Below are positions 35,576 through 44,408 of a DNA stretch of 64,000 nt, one piece after another. The number at the start of each line of letters is the position of its first letter. Position 1 is the first letter of the stretch. Origin of the DNA: Candidatus Melainabacteria bacterium (lineage in GTDB: Bacteria > Cyanobacteriota > Vampirovibrionia > Obscuribacterales > Obscuribacteraceae); NCBI GenBank assembly GCA_003151275.1, contig PLXC01000063.1, positions 69,461-133,460 of the forward strand, read 5' to 3'. A model generated the notes under the pieces. That model was given only the letters and a program-made list of their open reading frames with translations. It searched no databases and was not told the DNA's origin. Made by a program: the position numbers and the translations under genes.

Positions 35576-37177
35576 GTGGGCGAACTGCTCGACAAACCTG
35601 ATAATCCAGACTTGGTCCTCACTACTTGGATCACCTCGAACGTGGTTGAAAAGAAAGACGAGCTTGAGGATTCGAGCTTGAATTCAAACGATCCCACTTC
35701 GCATCCTATGGAAGCTTCCATTGATCAAAAACATACGCTGATGACCAGCGCCTTTGACCACTCCATTCCATTAGAAGCACCTGAAGCAATTGATGATGTC
35801 TGCAATAGTCCACCAGAAGACTCAGACGGAAGAACTCGACATCGATTTATCACTGGAATTTGTATAACTTTATCGTTGGCGGTACTAAGTCTCGGTGCAC
35901 TCGACTTAGGTAGGTTAATTGAACAAGACGCCACCATTGATTCGAAATTCAACATCACTTACTCACCGAAAAAAGAACAGGTCAGTTTGGTGAGTTTGCC
36001 TTCAAACTTTTCTTTTCTCGATCCAAAAACAGCCTGCGAAGGGCTTCGTGCAATAGAAACAAGAGCATCGAACGGGCAGATAAATTATGGCTTTGCTGAC
36101 GCACAGAACAATGTTGTTGTTTTGCCAACATACGCAGAAATTGATGCCTTTCACGAAGGCTTAGCGGCAGTACGCAGTGGAACCAAAGATTTATGGGGCT
36201 ACATCGACAAGTCAGGCAAAATTGTCATCCCGCCTCGATTCAAAGTGGCATCCGCATTTGATGACGGCCTCGCGTCAGTGCGACTTGGTACTAAGGGCGC
36301 GGGCGCATTAATCGACAAAAGCGGACGCGTGCTAATTACAAGTATGTCAGAACAAATCCCAGAGCGTTTCGGTGACCTGTATCAGGTTTACGGGTCAACT
36401 AATAAATGTGGACTGATTGACAAAACTTTGAAGTGGATTCTGCCCTGCAATTATCTGGCGGTCCAAAAGTTTCCAACACGGGACCTTTTCGCACGCCTTC
36501 CTAGTAAATCGCCGCCGATAGGAAATGACGATCAATACTTCAAAATTTATCAAAATGATAAATGCGGGATAATTGATCGTTCAGGCAACATTGTTAAGGC
36601 TCCCAGTGATTACGAAATTTCTTCATTCAATAAAGGCCATGCGGCAGTTTTAATTGACGGCAAGTATGGCTTTGTAGACAACGATAACAAGATGGTGATA
36701 CAGCCTCTCTATGACTATGTCACGACTTACGATGATGTGATCGCAGTTAAGCAAGGCGAGAAATGGCATCTTATAGATCGAACAGGCAAAGATTTAAATG
36801 TTCAAGTTGATGGTGTAATTGCCGATCCACCAAAACCCTGGATGTCAGATGGACTCGGTGTCATTATCAAAGACAATCTGTGCGGATTTATCAACAGCAA
36901 AGGGGTCGTCACCATAAAGCCGAAGTATGACTTCGCCTTTGGATTTTCAGATGGATACGCGTTAGTCTGGAGCGATGGAGTCTGGAAGTACATTGATAAG
37001 AATGGCGATGCCGCCTCTGGCAAAACTTTTTCCGAAGCCTCGGTGTTTTACAAAAACAAAGCCGATGCGACGGTTGCTGGGCCACTTTATAAGTTTGTTA
37101 ATGCACGAAACATTGAAGAAATGAAAGACTACTTCAAGAAAAAACGAGCCGATTTTATTGATCTTACGGAGTTTTAG
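35576..37177 (+). CDS. WG-repeat membrane protein, copy A
   Basis: 533 residues. The GTG start is chosen by comparison with the tandem paralogue: both have AGGACTTAC before GTGxGCGAACT. An acidic cytoplasmic N-terminus (1-85) precedes one transmembrane helix (ITGICITLSLAVLSLGALDL). The extracytoplasmic part is a chain of WG repeats such as LWGYIDKSGKIVIPPRF, YGFVDNDNKMVIQPLYD, LCGFINSKGVVTIKPKYD and a final KYIDKNG. WG repeats form beta-propeller-like binding surfaces. The stop TAG overlaps a GTG that begins a kinase-gene remnant. Confidence 0.88.
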   Translation: MGELLDKPDNPDLVLTTWITSNVVEKKDELEDSSLNSNDPTSHPMEASIDQKHTLMTSAFDHSIPLEAPEAIDDVCNSPPEDSDGRTRHRFITGICITLSLAVLSLGALDLGRLIEQDATIDSKFNITYSPKKEQVSLVSLPSNFSFLDPKTACEGLRAIETRASNGQINYGFADAQNNVVVLPTYAEIDAFHEGLAAVRSGTKDLWGYIDKSGKIVIPPRFKVASAFDDGLASVRLGTKGAGALIDKSGRVLITSMSEQIPERFGDLYQVYGSTNKCGLIDKTLKWILPCNYLAVQKFPTRDLFARLPSKSPPIGNDDQYFKIYQNDKCGIIDRSGNIVKAPSDYEISSFNKGHAAVLIDGKYGFVDNDNKMVIQPLYDYVTTYDDVIAVKQGEKWHLIDRTGKDLNVQVDGVIADPPKPWMSDGLGVIIKDNLCGFINSKGVVTIKPKYDFAFGFSDGYALVWSDGVWKYIDKNGDAASGKTFSEASVFYKNKADATVAGPLYKFVNARNIEEMKDYFKKKRADFIDLTEF

Positions 37178-37245
37178 TGTCAAAACAAGTACACATCGCA
37201 CAGACCATTAGTTATGGGGATTTGCCTGCGCAATTATTCGCTTAG
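37177..37245 (+). pseudogene. Remnant of the 5' end of the bPH-like/kinase gene
   Basis: The 23-codon frame GTG...TAG encodes VSKQVHIAQTISYGDLPAQLF then Ala-stop. The real kinase gene at 39162 starts MAKQLHTIQTISYGDLPAQLFLWQ, and both begin by overlapping the TAG of the preceding WG gene. This is what is left of a former second kinase copy, or the edge of a tandem duplication of [WG gene + kinase start]. Confidence 0.85.
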
Positions 37246-37392
37246 CAAAAAGCTTCTGGTTCCGATGCAAATAAGGCGGCCCCTTCTAGCCTCCGTGCGC
37301 CTGCCCAATTCTAAAAATGGGATTGACCCTGCGCCCAGCCGGGCATAAATGAGTGGCGACCACCATTGAAAACGCTGCAAGCAGGACTTACG

Positions 37393-39162
37393 GTGAGCGA
37401 ACTTCTCGATAAAACTGACCATCCGGACTTGGTCGTGACTGAACCGGTCACCTTGTCCATGGTCGATAAAAATAACGGATTGAATAACCAAAACTCAGAA
37501 GACAGCCAATCCGACAAACACGAGGGCTCCAGCTCTAGTTTTGAGTCTAGTTCTGCTTCTAGTCCTGGTTCCAATGCGGACGCAAACTTGAATCATTCCA
37601 GTTCGCTTGTGGATTCGCACGAGACCAATATTGACGCAACACAGTCGCCGAAGTCGACCGCGTTTCGCCCTTATTCAATCTCAGTAGAGTCACATGAAAC
37701 AGGTGATACAGATCAACTGTCAAATGGACCACCGCAAGACATAAGCGGGAAAATTCGGCACCGTCTTATCACCGGTGTTTGCATCAGTCTATCGTTGGCT
37801 GTACTTAGTCTCGGCACACTCGATTTACGTGGAATGATTGAACAAAATGCCACCATTGACTCGAAGTTCAACATCACTTACGCACAAAAGAAAGAGCAGG
37901 CGAATTTGCCTCCAAACGTCCGTTTTAAAGATTCGAAACCAAGCGGAGAAGGGCTTTTACCAATCGTGAAGACTGACTGGGTTGGCAACAGTATGGGCTT
38001 CGCAGACGAGACGGGCAAAGTTGTTATCCCTCCAGCTTACGTTGACGTGGGTGCGTTTCATGATGGACTTGCAGCAGTTAAAGTAAACAGCAAAATCAAC
38101 AAAATCGAAAACAGTGGATACGTCAATCCTACCAATTACGTGCAGGGCTACGGTACTCCTGATACCTATCTGTGGGGCTACATCGACAAATCCGGCAAAA
38201 TTGTTATCCAGCCTCGATTCTACGAAGCATCTACATTCGATAACGGAGTCGCACCAGCGCAACTTGATTCTAAGGGCGTATTAATCGACAAAAATGGTCG
38301 CGTTCTGGCTACAAGTAAATCAGATCAAATACCAAAGAAGTTGGGTGAGCTGTATGAGCTTTTCGGGTCAAAGTATCTGGTTGGGTTGGTTGATAAAACT
38401 GGAAAGTGGGTTCTACCTCCACAATTCGACAGAATTGACTATTTTCAGAAACGAGCTGTTGTCAATCAGATACCTAGCACTAATTCGGCGACAAAAGACA
38501 ACGATGATCAATACTTCGAAATTCTCCAGAATCATAGATGGGGAGTCATAGATCGAACCGGAAGAATTGTTCTTGCACCGAACTATGACGAAGTTTCTTC
38601 CTTCAATATGGGTCATGCGGCAGTTTTAATCAACGGCAAGTTCGGCTTTGTAGACACCAACAACAAAATAGTCATTGAACCTCGTTATGACTACGTTACT
38701 GCATACGATGATGTAATCGCAGTTAAGCAAGGCCCCAACTGGCATCTGCTTGATTCAACCGGCAAACAATTGAATGTCGCGATTGATGGTGTAATTTCCG
38801 ATTCATCAAAACCCTGGCTGTCGGATGGCTACGGAGCCTTTATCAAAGACGGACTTTGCGGATTTGTAAATAATAAAGGGGTGATCGCAATAAAACCGCA
38901 ATACGATTTCGCCTTTGGATTTTCAGATGGGTACGCCTTAGTGTGGAGTGATGGAGTCTGGAAGTTCATAGATCATCAAGGCAAGATCGCCTCAGCTAAA
39001 ACTTTTTCTGTTGCCTCGCCGTTTTATAAAAACAACTCTAATGTGACAATTGCTGGTCCTCTTCATGGTTTTGTCAATGCGCGAGATATCGAAAACATAA
39101 AATCCGCTTTTGGCAGCCGACGAAAGTTATTTATAAATGGACAAAGCGGAGAATTCGATTAG
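37393..39162 (+). CDS. WG-repeat membrane protein, copy B
   Basis: About 589 residues from GTG 37393; an in-frame TTG at 37366 exists, but the paralogue supports the GTG with AGGA 7 nt upstream. Same layout as copy A: an acidic, here longer Ser-rich N-terminus (SSSFESSSASSPGSNAD), a transmembrane helix (ITGVCISLSLAVLSLGTLDL) and WG repeats (LWGYIDKSGKIVIQPRF, FGFVDTNNKIVIEPRYD, LCGFVNNKGVIAIKPQYD). Strong identity to copy A in the repeats marks a fairly recent tandem duplication. The stop TAG overlaps the GTG of the kinase at 39162, so they are translationally coupled and likely act together at the membrane. Confidence 0.88.
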   Translation: MSELLDKTDHPDLVVTEPVTLSMVDKNNGLNNQNSEDSQSDKHEGSSSSFESSSASSPGSNADANLNHSSSLVDSHETNIDATQSPKSTAFRPYSISVESHETGDTDQLSNGPPQDISGKIRHRLITGVCISLSLAVLSLGTLDLRGMIEQNATIDSKFNITYAQKKEQANLPPNVRFKDSKPSGEGLLPIVKTDWVGNSMGFADETGKVVIPPAYVDVGAFHDGLAAVKVNSKINKIENSGYVNPTNYVQGYGTPDTYLWGYIDKSGKIVIQPRFYEASTFDNGVAPAQLDSKGVLIDKNGRVLATSKSDQIPKKLGELYELFGSKYLVGLVDKTGKWVLPPQFDRIDYFQKRAVVNQIPSTNSATKDNDDQYFEILQNHRWGVIDRTGRIVLAPNYDEVSSFNMGHAAVLINGKFGFVDTNNKIVIEPRYDYVTAYDDVIAVKQGPNWHLLDSTGKQLNVAIDGVISDSSKPWLSDGYGAFIKDGLCGFVNNKGVIAIKPQYDFAFGFSDGYALVWSDGVWKFIDHQGKIASAKTFSVASPFYKNNSNVTIAGPLHGFVNARDIENIKSAFGSRRKLFINGQSGEFD

Positions 39163-41264
39163 TGGCGAAACAATTACACACTATCCAAACGATCAGCTAT
39201 GGAGATCTTCCTGCGCAATTGTTTCTATGGCAGAAAGCATTTTTGCTAGTGCCAGTGTGGGGAATTCTTCTTATTCCAATCGTCGGTTTTCTTTGCCGTG
39301 GACTCGGATCATTCGCTTCCGAAGCGGGCTACGCCGTCATGTTATGTGTCTGCCTAAACTATTTTTTCGTGGATCTGCTCAAACGAAAAATTCGCATTGA
39401 TGATAACTACATTTACTTCGGTTACCGAATGATTCCTATCAAGGATTTGCTGGGCATCGATGTGAATTACAAGAAGGGTAAACTGCTACCCAGCTCTGTG
39501 ACGCTTAAGAGTTCAAATGGCAACGACTTAAAGCTGAATTTGAATGGGATCTCAGAGAAAAACATTGGCATTCTTCTTAAGCATCTTGAGATAAGAAATT
39601 CGAATCTTCAATTAGCACCGGTTTTGAATACCCTAATCAAGTGCAGACAGTCGAAACGCAAATTGGCTCTTACAAATACCGACCGACTTGAGTTACCTTA
39701 CCACTCGAAAAAGATAATTGATGAATCGTTCGATGTCTTCAAACTAAGCGCCAGCCATTGGATTCGAATAGGTCCAATTTTGACATGTTTGTGCTTTGGT
39801 CCGCTGTGGATTGGTTTTTTCTCGAATCTCTATACTTGCTTGCAACCAAACAGTTGGATGCAACTACAATCGCTCGGGCTTCATCAATTTTTGAGTAAAT
39901 TCTTCGAGGGACTTTCGCATTCATTGAGTACATCAGCGACTCAGGCATCCGAGGCGGTGCAACATTTTTCTGGAAATCCGATCATGGTAGCCATCACGAG
40001 TAGTGCAATATTGGCCTTCCTGATTTATGTACAAAGAATGGCGTTGAGACCAAATGTTCTGATAGCAGACAAGAGTACACTCAAATTGCTGCTTCGTGCA
40101 GCTAACATCACTCTGCCGATGAAAAAAATTTCCTGGTCAGATATTGAACGTGCCAGTCTGTATAAACCCGCACGCCATGCCGGTTCACAAACCTGGAAAA
40201 TTCGCTTAACTAAGAACAATGGCAAAAATTTCGACATAGACATGGCAGCACTTACCCCAGATGATCGCTCCGTTTTGCTTAAGCGGATGGAAAAAATGGT
40301 GCCAGATTGTCAGATTGATTACGAACTGTCGCAATCGATGCGTCCGCAGGCCGCTCATAGTTATACTGAGATATGGCTGCAGTCGCTTAGTCAGACTCCA
40401 GAACGAAAAACACTCGAACCACTGCAACCTGGGCAGATGATTGGAGATAACCGCTTCGAAGTCTTACGAAGTATTGGTGTCGGCGGTCAGGGCACCGCAT
40501 ACCTCTGCCGCACCGCCGCTGGTAATCCGCCAAACACGATTGTCTTGAAGGAGACTATCATTCCTGTATTTGGCGATGACAGTATCCGCAGGAAGTCACT
40601 GGAGAGCGTCGAAAAAGAATCAAGACTGTTGCAATCTTTGGACAGCCCCGGAATCGTAAAATTATTGGATCACTTCATCGAGGATCATCGAGCCTATCTT
40701 GTTCTGGAGCACATCGACGGCGGCAGCCTGCGCGAACTAATAGAGAATAGAGGTCCGTTGAGCCACGAGCAAGCTCATGACATAGCTGTGCAAATGTGCG
40801 ATATCTTGAAAGTATTGCATTCCAATAATATTGTTCATCGAGACTTCACTCCTGATAACTTGATTCTCAATACCAAAGGCAAACTGAAACTGATTGATTT
40901 CAACGTCGCCCAACAATTGCATGGCGGTTCGACAGGCACCATTGTTGGCAAACACGCCTATTTGCCTCCTGAGCAATTCCGAGGCAAGGCAACAAGTCAA
41001 AGTGACCTATACGCGTTTGGTGCCACTCTATTCTTCATGCTCACCGGCAAAGACCCAGAGCCAATTTCACAATCAACTCCATCTTCGGTGAACAAGGACG
41101 TCGATCAAGCTTTCGATGACATCGTAAAACGGGCCACGAGCCTTCAAACGACAAGTCGCTACAAAACGGCGGAGGAAATTGAATCTGATTTGCTGTCTAT
41201 GGATGAACAAGCCACGATAGTGACTTCTGTTTCACGAAATATAAAGGTGGTTGAGCATGGCTGA
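39162..41264 (+). CDS. Membrane kinase with N-terminal PH-like region; DFN instead of DFG
   Basis: 700 residues. The N-terminal ~390 residues hold four hydrophobic segments in two pairs and two PH-like beta-rich parts. The kinase domain (about 430-690) has RSIGVGGQGTAYLCR, VLKETI, and a catalytic loop HRDFTPDNLIL with Asp561. The magnesium triplet is Asp579-Phe-Asn581 (LIDFNVAQQL), not DFG. Then follow TGTIVGKHAYLPPEQFRGKAT and YAFGATLFFMLTG. Asp579 is kept, so metal binding is still possible. GTG start overlaps the WG stop; the C-terminus overlaps the next kinase start by 8 nt. Likely one operon with the WG proteins as sensors. Confidence 0.9.
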   Translation: MAKQLHTIQTISYGDLPAQLFLWQKAFLLVPVWGILLIPIVGFLCRGLGSFASEAGYAVMLCVCLNYFFVDLLKRKIRIDDNYIYFGYRMIPIKDLLGIDVNYKKGKLLPSSVTLKSSNGNDLKLNLNGISEKNIGILLKHLEIRNSNLQLAPVLNTLIKCRQSKRKLALTNTDRLELPYHSKKIIDESFDVFKLSASHWIRIGPILTCLCFGPLWIGFFSNLYTCLQPNSWMQLQSLGLHQFLSKFFEGLSHSLSTSATQASEAVQHFSGNPIMVAITSSAILAFLIYVQRMALRPNVLIADKSTLKLLLRAANITLPMKKISWSDIERASLYKPARHAGSQTWKIRLTKNNGKNFDIDMAALTPDDRSVLLKRMEKMVPDCQIDYELSQSMRPQAAHSYTEIWLQSLSQTPERKTLEPLQPGQMIGDNRFEVLRSIGVGGQGTAYLCRTAAGNPPNTIVLKETIIPVFGDDSIRRKSLESVEKESRLLQSLDSPGIVKLLDHFIEDHRAYLVLEHIDGGSLRELIENRGPLSHEQAHDIAVQMCDILKVLHSNNIVHRDFTPDNLILNTKGKLKLIDFNVAQQLHGGSTGTIVGKHAYLPPEQFRGKATSQSDLYAFGATLFFMLTGKDPEPISQSTPSSVNKDVDQAFDDIVKRATSLQTTSRYKTAEEIESDLLSMDEQATIVTSVSRNIKVVEHG

Positions 41265-42681
41265 ACTTGTAGTCAAGGCGCAGTGCAACAGCTCACTAAG
41301 ACAAATGACAGACACCGCCCTTAATATCACTTTTCCGATCTGGGGCGTGATGGCACCATTATTTACGATTGGGCTTCTCTTTGCAGCGATTGGATATGTT
41401 CAATCAAACAATCCGGAAAAAGCAATGGAGTATCTCGCTTATCTAGCAGTCTGTTTTTGCATCAGTTTCGGTTCGTTATTGTTGAAGCGTGCACTCGCAA
41501 AAGACATAATGATTGTGGATAGAGAAGGGATCAAATTGCCGAAATTGTTGGGCACGAACATCAATGTGCGTTCGTATATTTCGTGGCAGAATGTGCAAAC
41601 CATTGAAGCCACAATGCATTCTACTGATGCCAACCGCTCTTATCTAACGCTCAGAAGAAAAAAGGGACGTCCGGTCAAGCTGTCTACCGCGGACTTGGGA
41701 AAAGATTTCGTTGAGCAGTTCTTGTTAGCATCGAACATGTGGGTGCCTCAGCTGTGCGACGAAAGTCTCACTCAATTTCAGAATGTCTTGCGCATCGGCG
41801 CTAAGGGTGACGATCAAACTTACACTGAGTTGTGGGAAGACGAGCTTGGACGCCGGTTTTGCCCAACCTCGTACATCCCATTGGAAGTGGGTCGAGTGCT
41901 TCGAGATAGCACGATCAAAGTGATGAGTCATCTTGCCTCGGGCGGACTTTCAGCGATATATCTTTGCCAACTGGATGGAAAAAAACTTGTTGTTTTGAAA
42001 GAAGCGACGATACCGGAAAGCGGTGCCGAAAGCCTTAAAGAGAAAGCGCGCGAGATGTTTGAGCGCGAGGCCAATCTTCTCATGAAGCTTAATAATCCTG
42101 GCATCGTTCACGTTTTGGATTGTTTTACCGAAGGCGGACGAAACTATCTGCTGTTGGATTATGTCAACGGTATCGACTTTAGACAGCTAGTCAAGCAAAA
42201 CGGTCCACAGAGTGAAGCGTACGTTCTCGAATGGGCGATACAGATTGCCAACGCTGTCAAATATTTGCATGAGCGAGAACAGCCCATAATCCATCGAGAC
42301 CTTACGCCCGACAATATAGTTCTAAGAAACGATGGTCACGTCATTATCGTGGACTTCGGTGCAGCAAATGAATTTATTGGTAACGCAACAGGTACGTTCG
42401 TTGGCAAGCACTCGTTTATAGCGCCGGAACAGTTCCGCGGTAAAGCCACCACACATAGTGACATCTATGCGTTCGGCTGCACCTTGTTCTTTCTGTTGAC
42501 GGGAATCGAGCCAGAGGCATTGTCCCCATCGAACCCAAAAGAGCACCTGTCATCCGTGTCAGATGAACTTTCTGAGCTTGTCCAGTCATGCACGCAGTCT
42601 GAAAGCAGCGATCGCTATCAAAGCGTTGCTCAACTGCTGCCGGTTTTGAGACGGTTAGCAGCACAAACTATGGTCGTCTAA
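41257..42681 (+). CDS. Membrane kinase paralogue with canonical DFG
   Basis: 474 residues from ATG 41257, which has AAAGGTGG 6-7 nt upstream; a TTG two codons earlier is less likely. Two N-terminal transmembrane helices (WGVMAPLFTIGLLFAAIGYV, YLAYLAVCFCISFGSLLL) are followed by a PH-like part (VDREGIKLPKLLGTNINV, YISWQNVQTIEA). The kinase domain has HLASGGLSAIYLCQ, VLKEAT, HRDLTPDNIVL with Asp348, VDFGAAN at Asp366, and FVGKHSFIAPEQFRGKAT. Close paralogue of the kinase before it, but with intact DFG. The pair may form a heterodimer. A perfect terminator follows. Confidence 0.92.
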   Translation: MAELVVKAQCNSSLRQMTDTALNITFPIWGVMAPLFTIGLLFAAIGYVQSNNPEKAMEYLAYLAVCFCISFGSLLLKRALAKDIMIVDREGIKLPKLLGTNINVRSYISWQNVQTIEATMHSTDANRSYLTLRRKKGRPVKLSTADLGKDFVEQFLLASNMWVPQLCDESLTQFQNVLRIGAKGDDQTYTELWEDELGRRFCPTSYIPLEVGRVLRDSTIKVMSHLASGGLSAIYLCQLDGKKLVVLKEATIPESGAESLKEKAREMFEREANLLMKLNNPGIVHVLDCFTEGGRNYLLLDYVNGIDFRQLVKQNGPQSEAYVLEWAIQIANAVKYLHEREQPIIHRDLTPDNIVLRNDGHVIIVDFGAANEFIGNATGTFVGKHSFIAPEQFRGKATTHSDIYAFGCTLFFLLTGIEPEALSPSNPKEHLSSVSDELSELVQSCTQSESSDRYQSVAQLLPVLRRLAAQTMVV

Positions 42682-42703
42682 TTCATCTGTTGGATTTCTT
42701 TTC

Positions 42704-42725
42704 AACCCGCGGAGCGCGGGTTTTT
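42704..42725 (+). terminator. Rho-independent terminator of the WG/kinase operon
   Basis: AACCCGCG (42704-42711), loop GAG and CGCGGGTT (42715-42722) make a perfect 8-bp stem followed by TTTTT, 23 bp after the kinase stop. Confidence 0.92.
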
Positions 42726-42761
42726 CGAAACAAAGCGCGGGTTTTCAACCTGCCACGAATC

Positions 42762-42909
42762 GGAGCGCGGGTTTCTTCAAAACGGAGCGCGCGTTTTCGA
42801 AATGGAGCGCGGGTTTCTTCAAAACGGAGCGCGCGTTTTCGAAATGGAGCGCGGGTCACTAGACCCGCCTTGAGACATGATTATGGGCGGCTTTGGACAG
42901 CCGCGCTCC
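42762..42909. repeat. Tandem GC-rich repeat and hairpin array
   Basis: Two exact 42-bp units (42762-42803 and 42804-42845, starting ggagcgcgggtttc) are followed by a third start at 42846. There GCGGGTC (42851-42857) pairs with GACCCGC (42862-42868) and GGAGCGCGG (42846-42854) can pair with CCGCGCTCC (42901-42909). GCGGCT (42887-42892) also pairs with AGCCGC (42899-42904). The unit core GGAGCGCGGG is the arm of the preceding terminator and of the hairpin at 5005. The array lies between the kinase operon and the NAMPT-like gene. Confidence 0.85.
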
Positions 42910-42950
42910 AATAGGTAATAATATTCCTTCTCTAATGGGGATCCATTTCT

Positions 42951-44408
42951 GTGCAACCTATCTATCTGATCGATTTCTACAAGGTTGGTCATATCGACCA
43001 GTATCCGGCTGGCATTACTCAGATATGGTCGAACTGGACGCCTAGAACGAGCCGAATAAAATTACAGAGCACGGTTGTGCATTTCGGTCTGCAGTACTTC
43101 ATCAAGAAGATTTTGATTGAGTCGTTCGAGGCAGAGTTCTTTAAGCTTGACCTCGGCAAGATAATCCAACATTACCGGTCAGTTATGCAGTCCACGCTTG
43201 GGCTGCCAGAACCGAGAACAGATCACATTGCAGGACTACACAAACTCGGTTATCTTCCGCTAGACATCTATTCGATTCCGGAAGGTAATTCGACGCCGCT
43301 TAATTGTCCTTCAATAGTAATCACGAATACGCATCCAGACTTCTTCTGGTTGCCGAATTACTTCGAGACTATGCTGTCAGCGTATTTGTGGAAGCCGTCT
43401 ACTTCTGCCACAACTGCACAGAGATTTCGCGGATTGTTCGAGAAGTACGCCAAAGAATCAGGCGAGAAAGATATGTCGTTTATCGACTGGCAGGGACATG
43501 ATTTTTCCATGCGAGGGATGAGCGGAATTGAAGACGCAATTCTATCCGGAATGGGACATCTCACGTGCTTCTCCGGGACAGATTCACTGCCAGCCATTCT
43601 TGCCGCAAATCAATACTACAACGCCGGCCTAAACTGTGGCGGTTCTGTTCCAGCGACAGAACATTCCGTGATGTGTGCGGGTGGTCAGGAAGGAGAGTTC
43701 GAAACCTTTCGGAGATTAATTGAAGACGTCTATCCCGAAGGAATAGTCTCGATAGTTTCAGATTCGTGGGATTTGTGGAAAGTGTTGACGGATTACATTC
43801 CACGACTCAAAGAAACGATTCTGGCCCGTAATGGGAAAGTGGTAATTCGCCCTGATAGCGGGGTTCCTGAACTAATCATCTGCGGAAATAATACTGCCGA
43901 GGGTGCTGCTAAAAAAGGTGTGATCCAACTATTAGCAGAAGTTCTCGGTGTCAAACCTAATACCGCCAGTAGTGGTACTGGACTGCCATTGATCCAGAAC
44001 GGCGGTGCCATTTATGGTGATGCAATTTCATACGAAAGAGCTGAAAAGATTCTCCAGGGTATTATCGCCAAGGGTCTCAGCCCATTTAACATGGTCTTCG
44101 GAATCGGTTCGTACACCTATGAGTACGTCACTCGTGACACTTACGGATTCGCCATGAAGGCAACAGCGACTCGACAAAACGGTCAAGTCATTCCCATTTT
44201 TAAAAAGCCCATAACTGATACTGGTGGCAAGTTCTCGCACAAAGGCATTCCCGTTGTTAATGGAGAGTCAGGGAAATACATTGTTAGCGAGCAATCATTG
44301 CCTGAAGATCTGGACAACTGCGCATTTGAAAAAGTATTCAGCAATGGAAAACTTTTGATCGACAACTCGTTTGCAACAATAAGGAGCCGCGTTCGTGCAA
44401 ATCTATAA
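42951..44408 (+). CDS. NAMPT-family phosphoribosyltransferase (NadV or Namat-like)
   Basis: 485 residues, GTG start. Family signatures: YKVGHIDQYPAGI and SNWTPRTSR at the N-terminus, FIDWQGHDFSMRGM, SVPATEHSVM with the catalytic His, VIRPDSGVPELI, GDAISYERAEKIL and IGSYTYEYVTRDTYGFAMKATA, and IFKKPITDTGGKFS. Members make NMN from nicotinamide and PRPP. Phage Namat enzymes of the same family join nicotinamide to ADP-ribose pyrophosphate and yield NAD+ directly. The motif GSYTYEYVTRDT is of the phage/NadV style. It overlaps the next gene by 14 bp, so the two work as a pair. Confidence 0.92.
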   Translation: MQPIYLIDFYKVGHIDQYPAGITQIWSNWTPRTSRIKLQSTVVHFGLQYFIKKILIESFEAEFFKLDLGKIIQHYRSVMQSTLGLPEPRTDHIAGLHKLGYLPLDIYSIPEGNSTPLNCPSIVITNTHPDFFWLPNYFETMLSAYLWKPSTSATTAQRFRGLFEKYAKESGEKDMSFIDWQGHDFSMRGMSGIEDAILSGMGHLTCFSGTDSLPAILAANQYYNAGLNCGGSVPATEHSVMCAGGQEGEFETFRRLIEDVYPEGIVSIVSDSWDLWKVLTDYIPRLKETILARNGKVVIRPDSGVPELIICGNNTAEGAAKKGVIQLLAEVLGVKPNTASSGTGLPLIQNGGAIYGDAISYERAEKILQGIIAKGLSPFNMVFGIGSYTYEYVTRDTYGFAMKATATRQNGQVIPIFKKPITDTGGKFSHKGIPVVNGESGKYIVSEQSLPEDLDNCAFEKVFSNGKLLIDNSFATIRSRVRANL

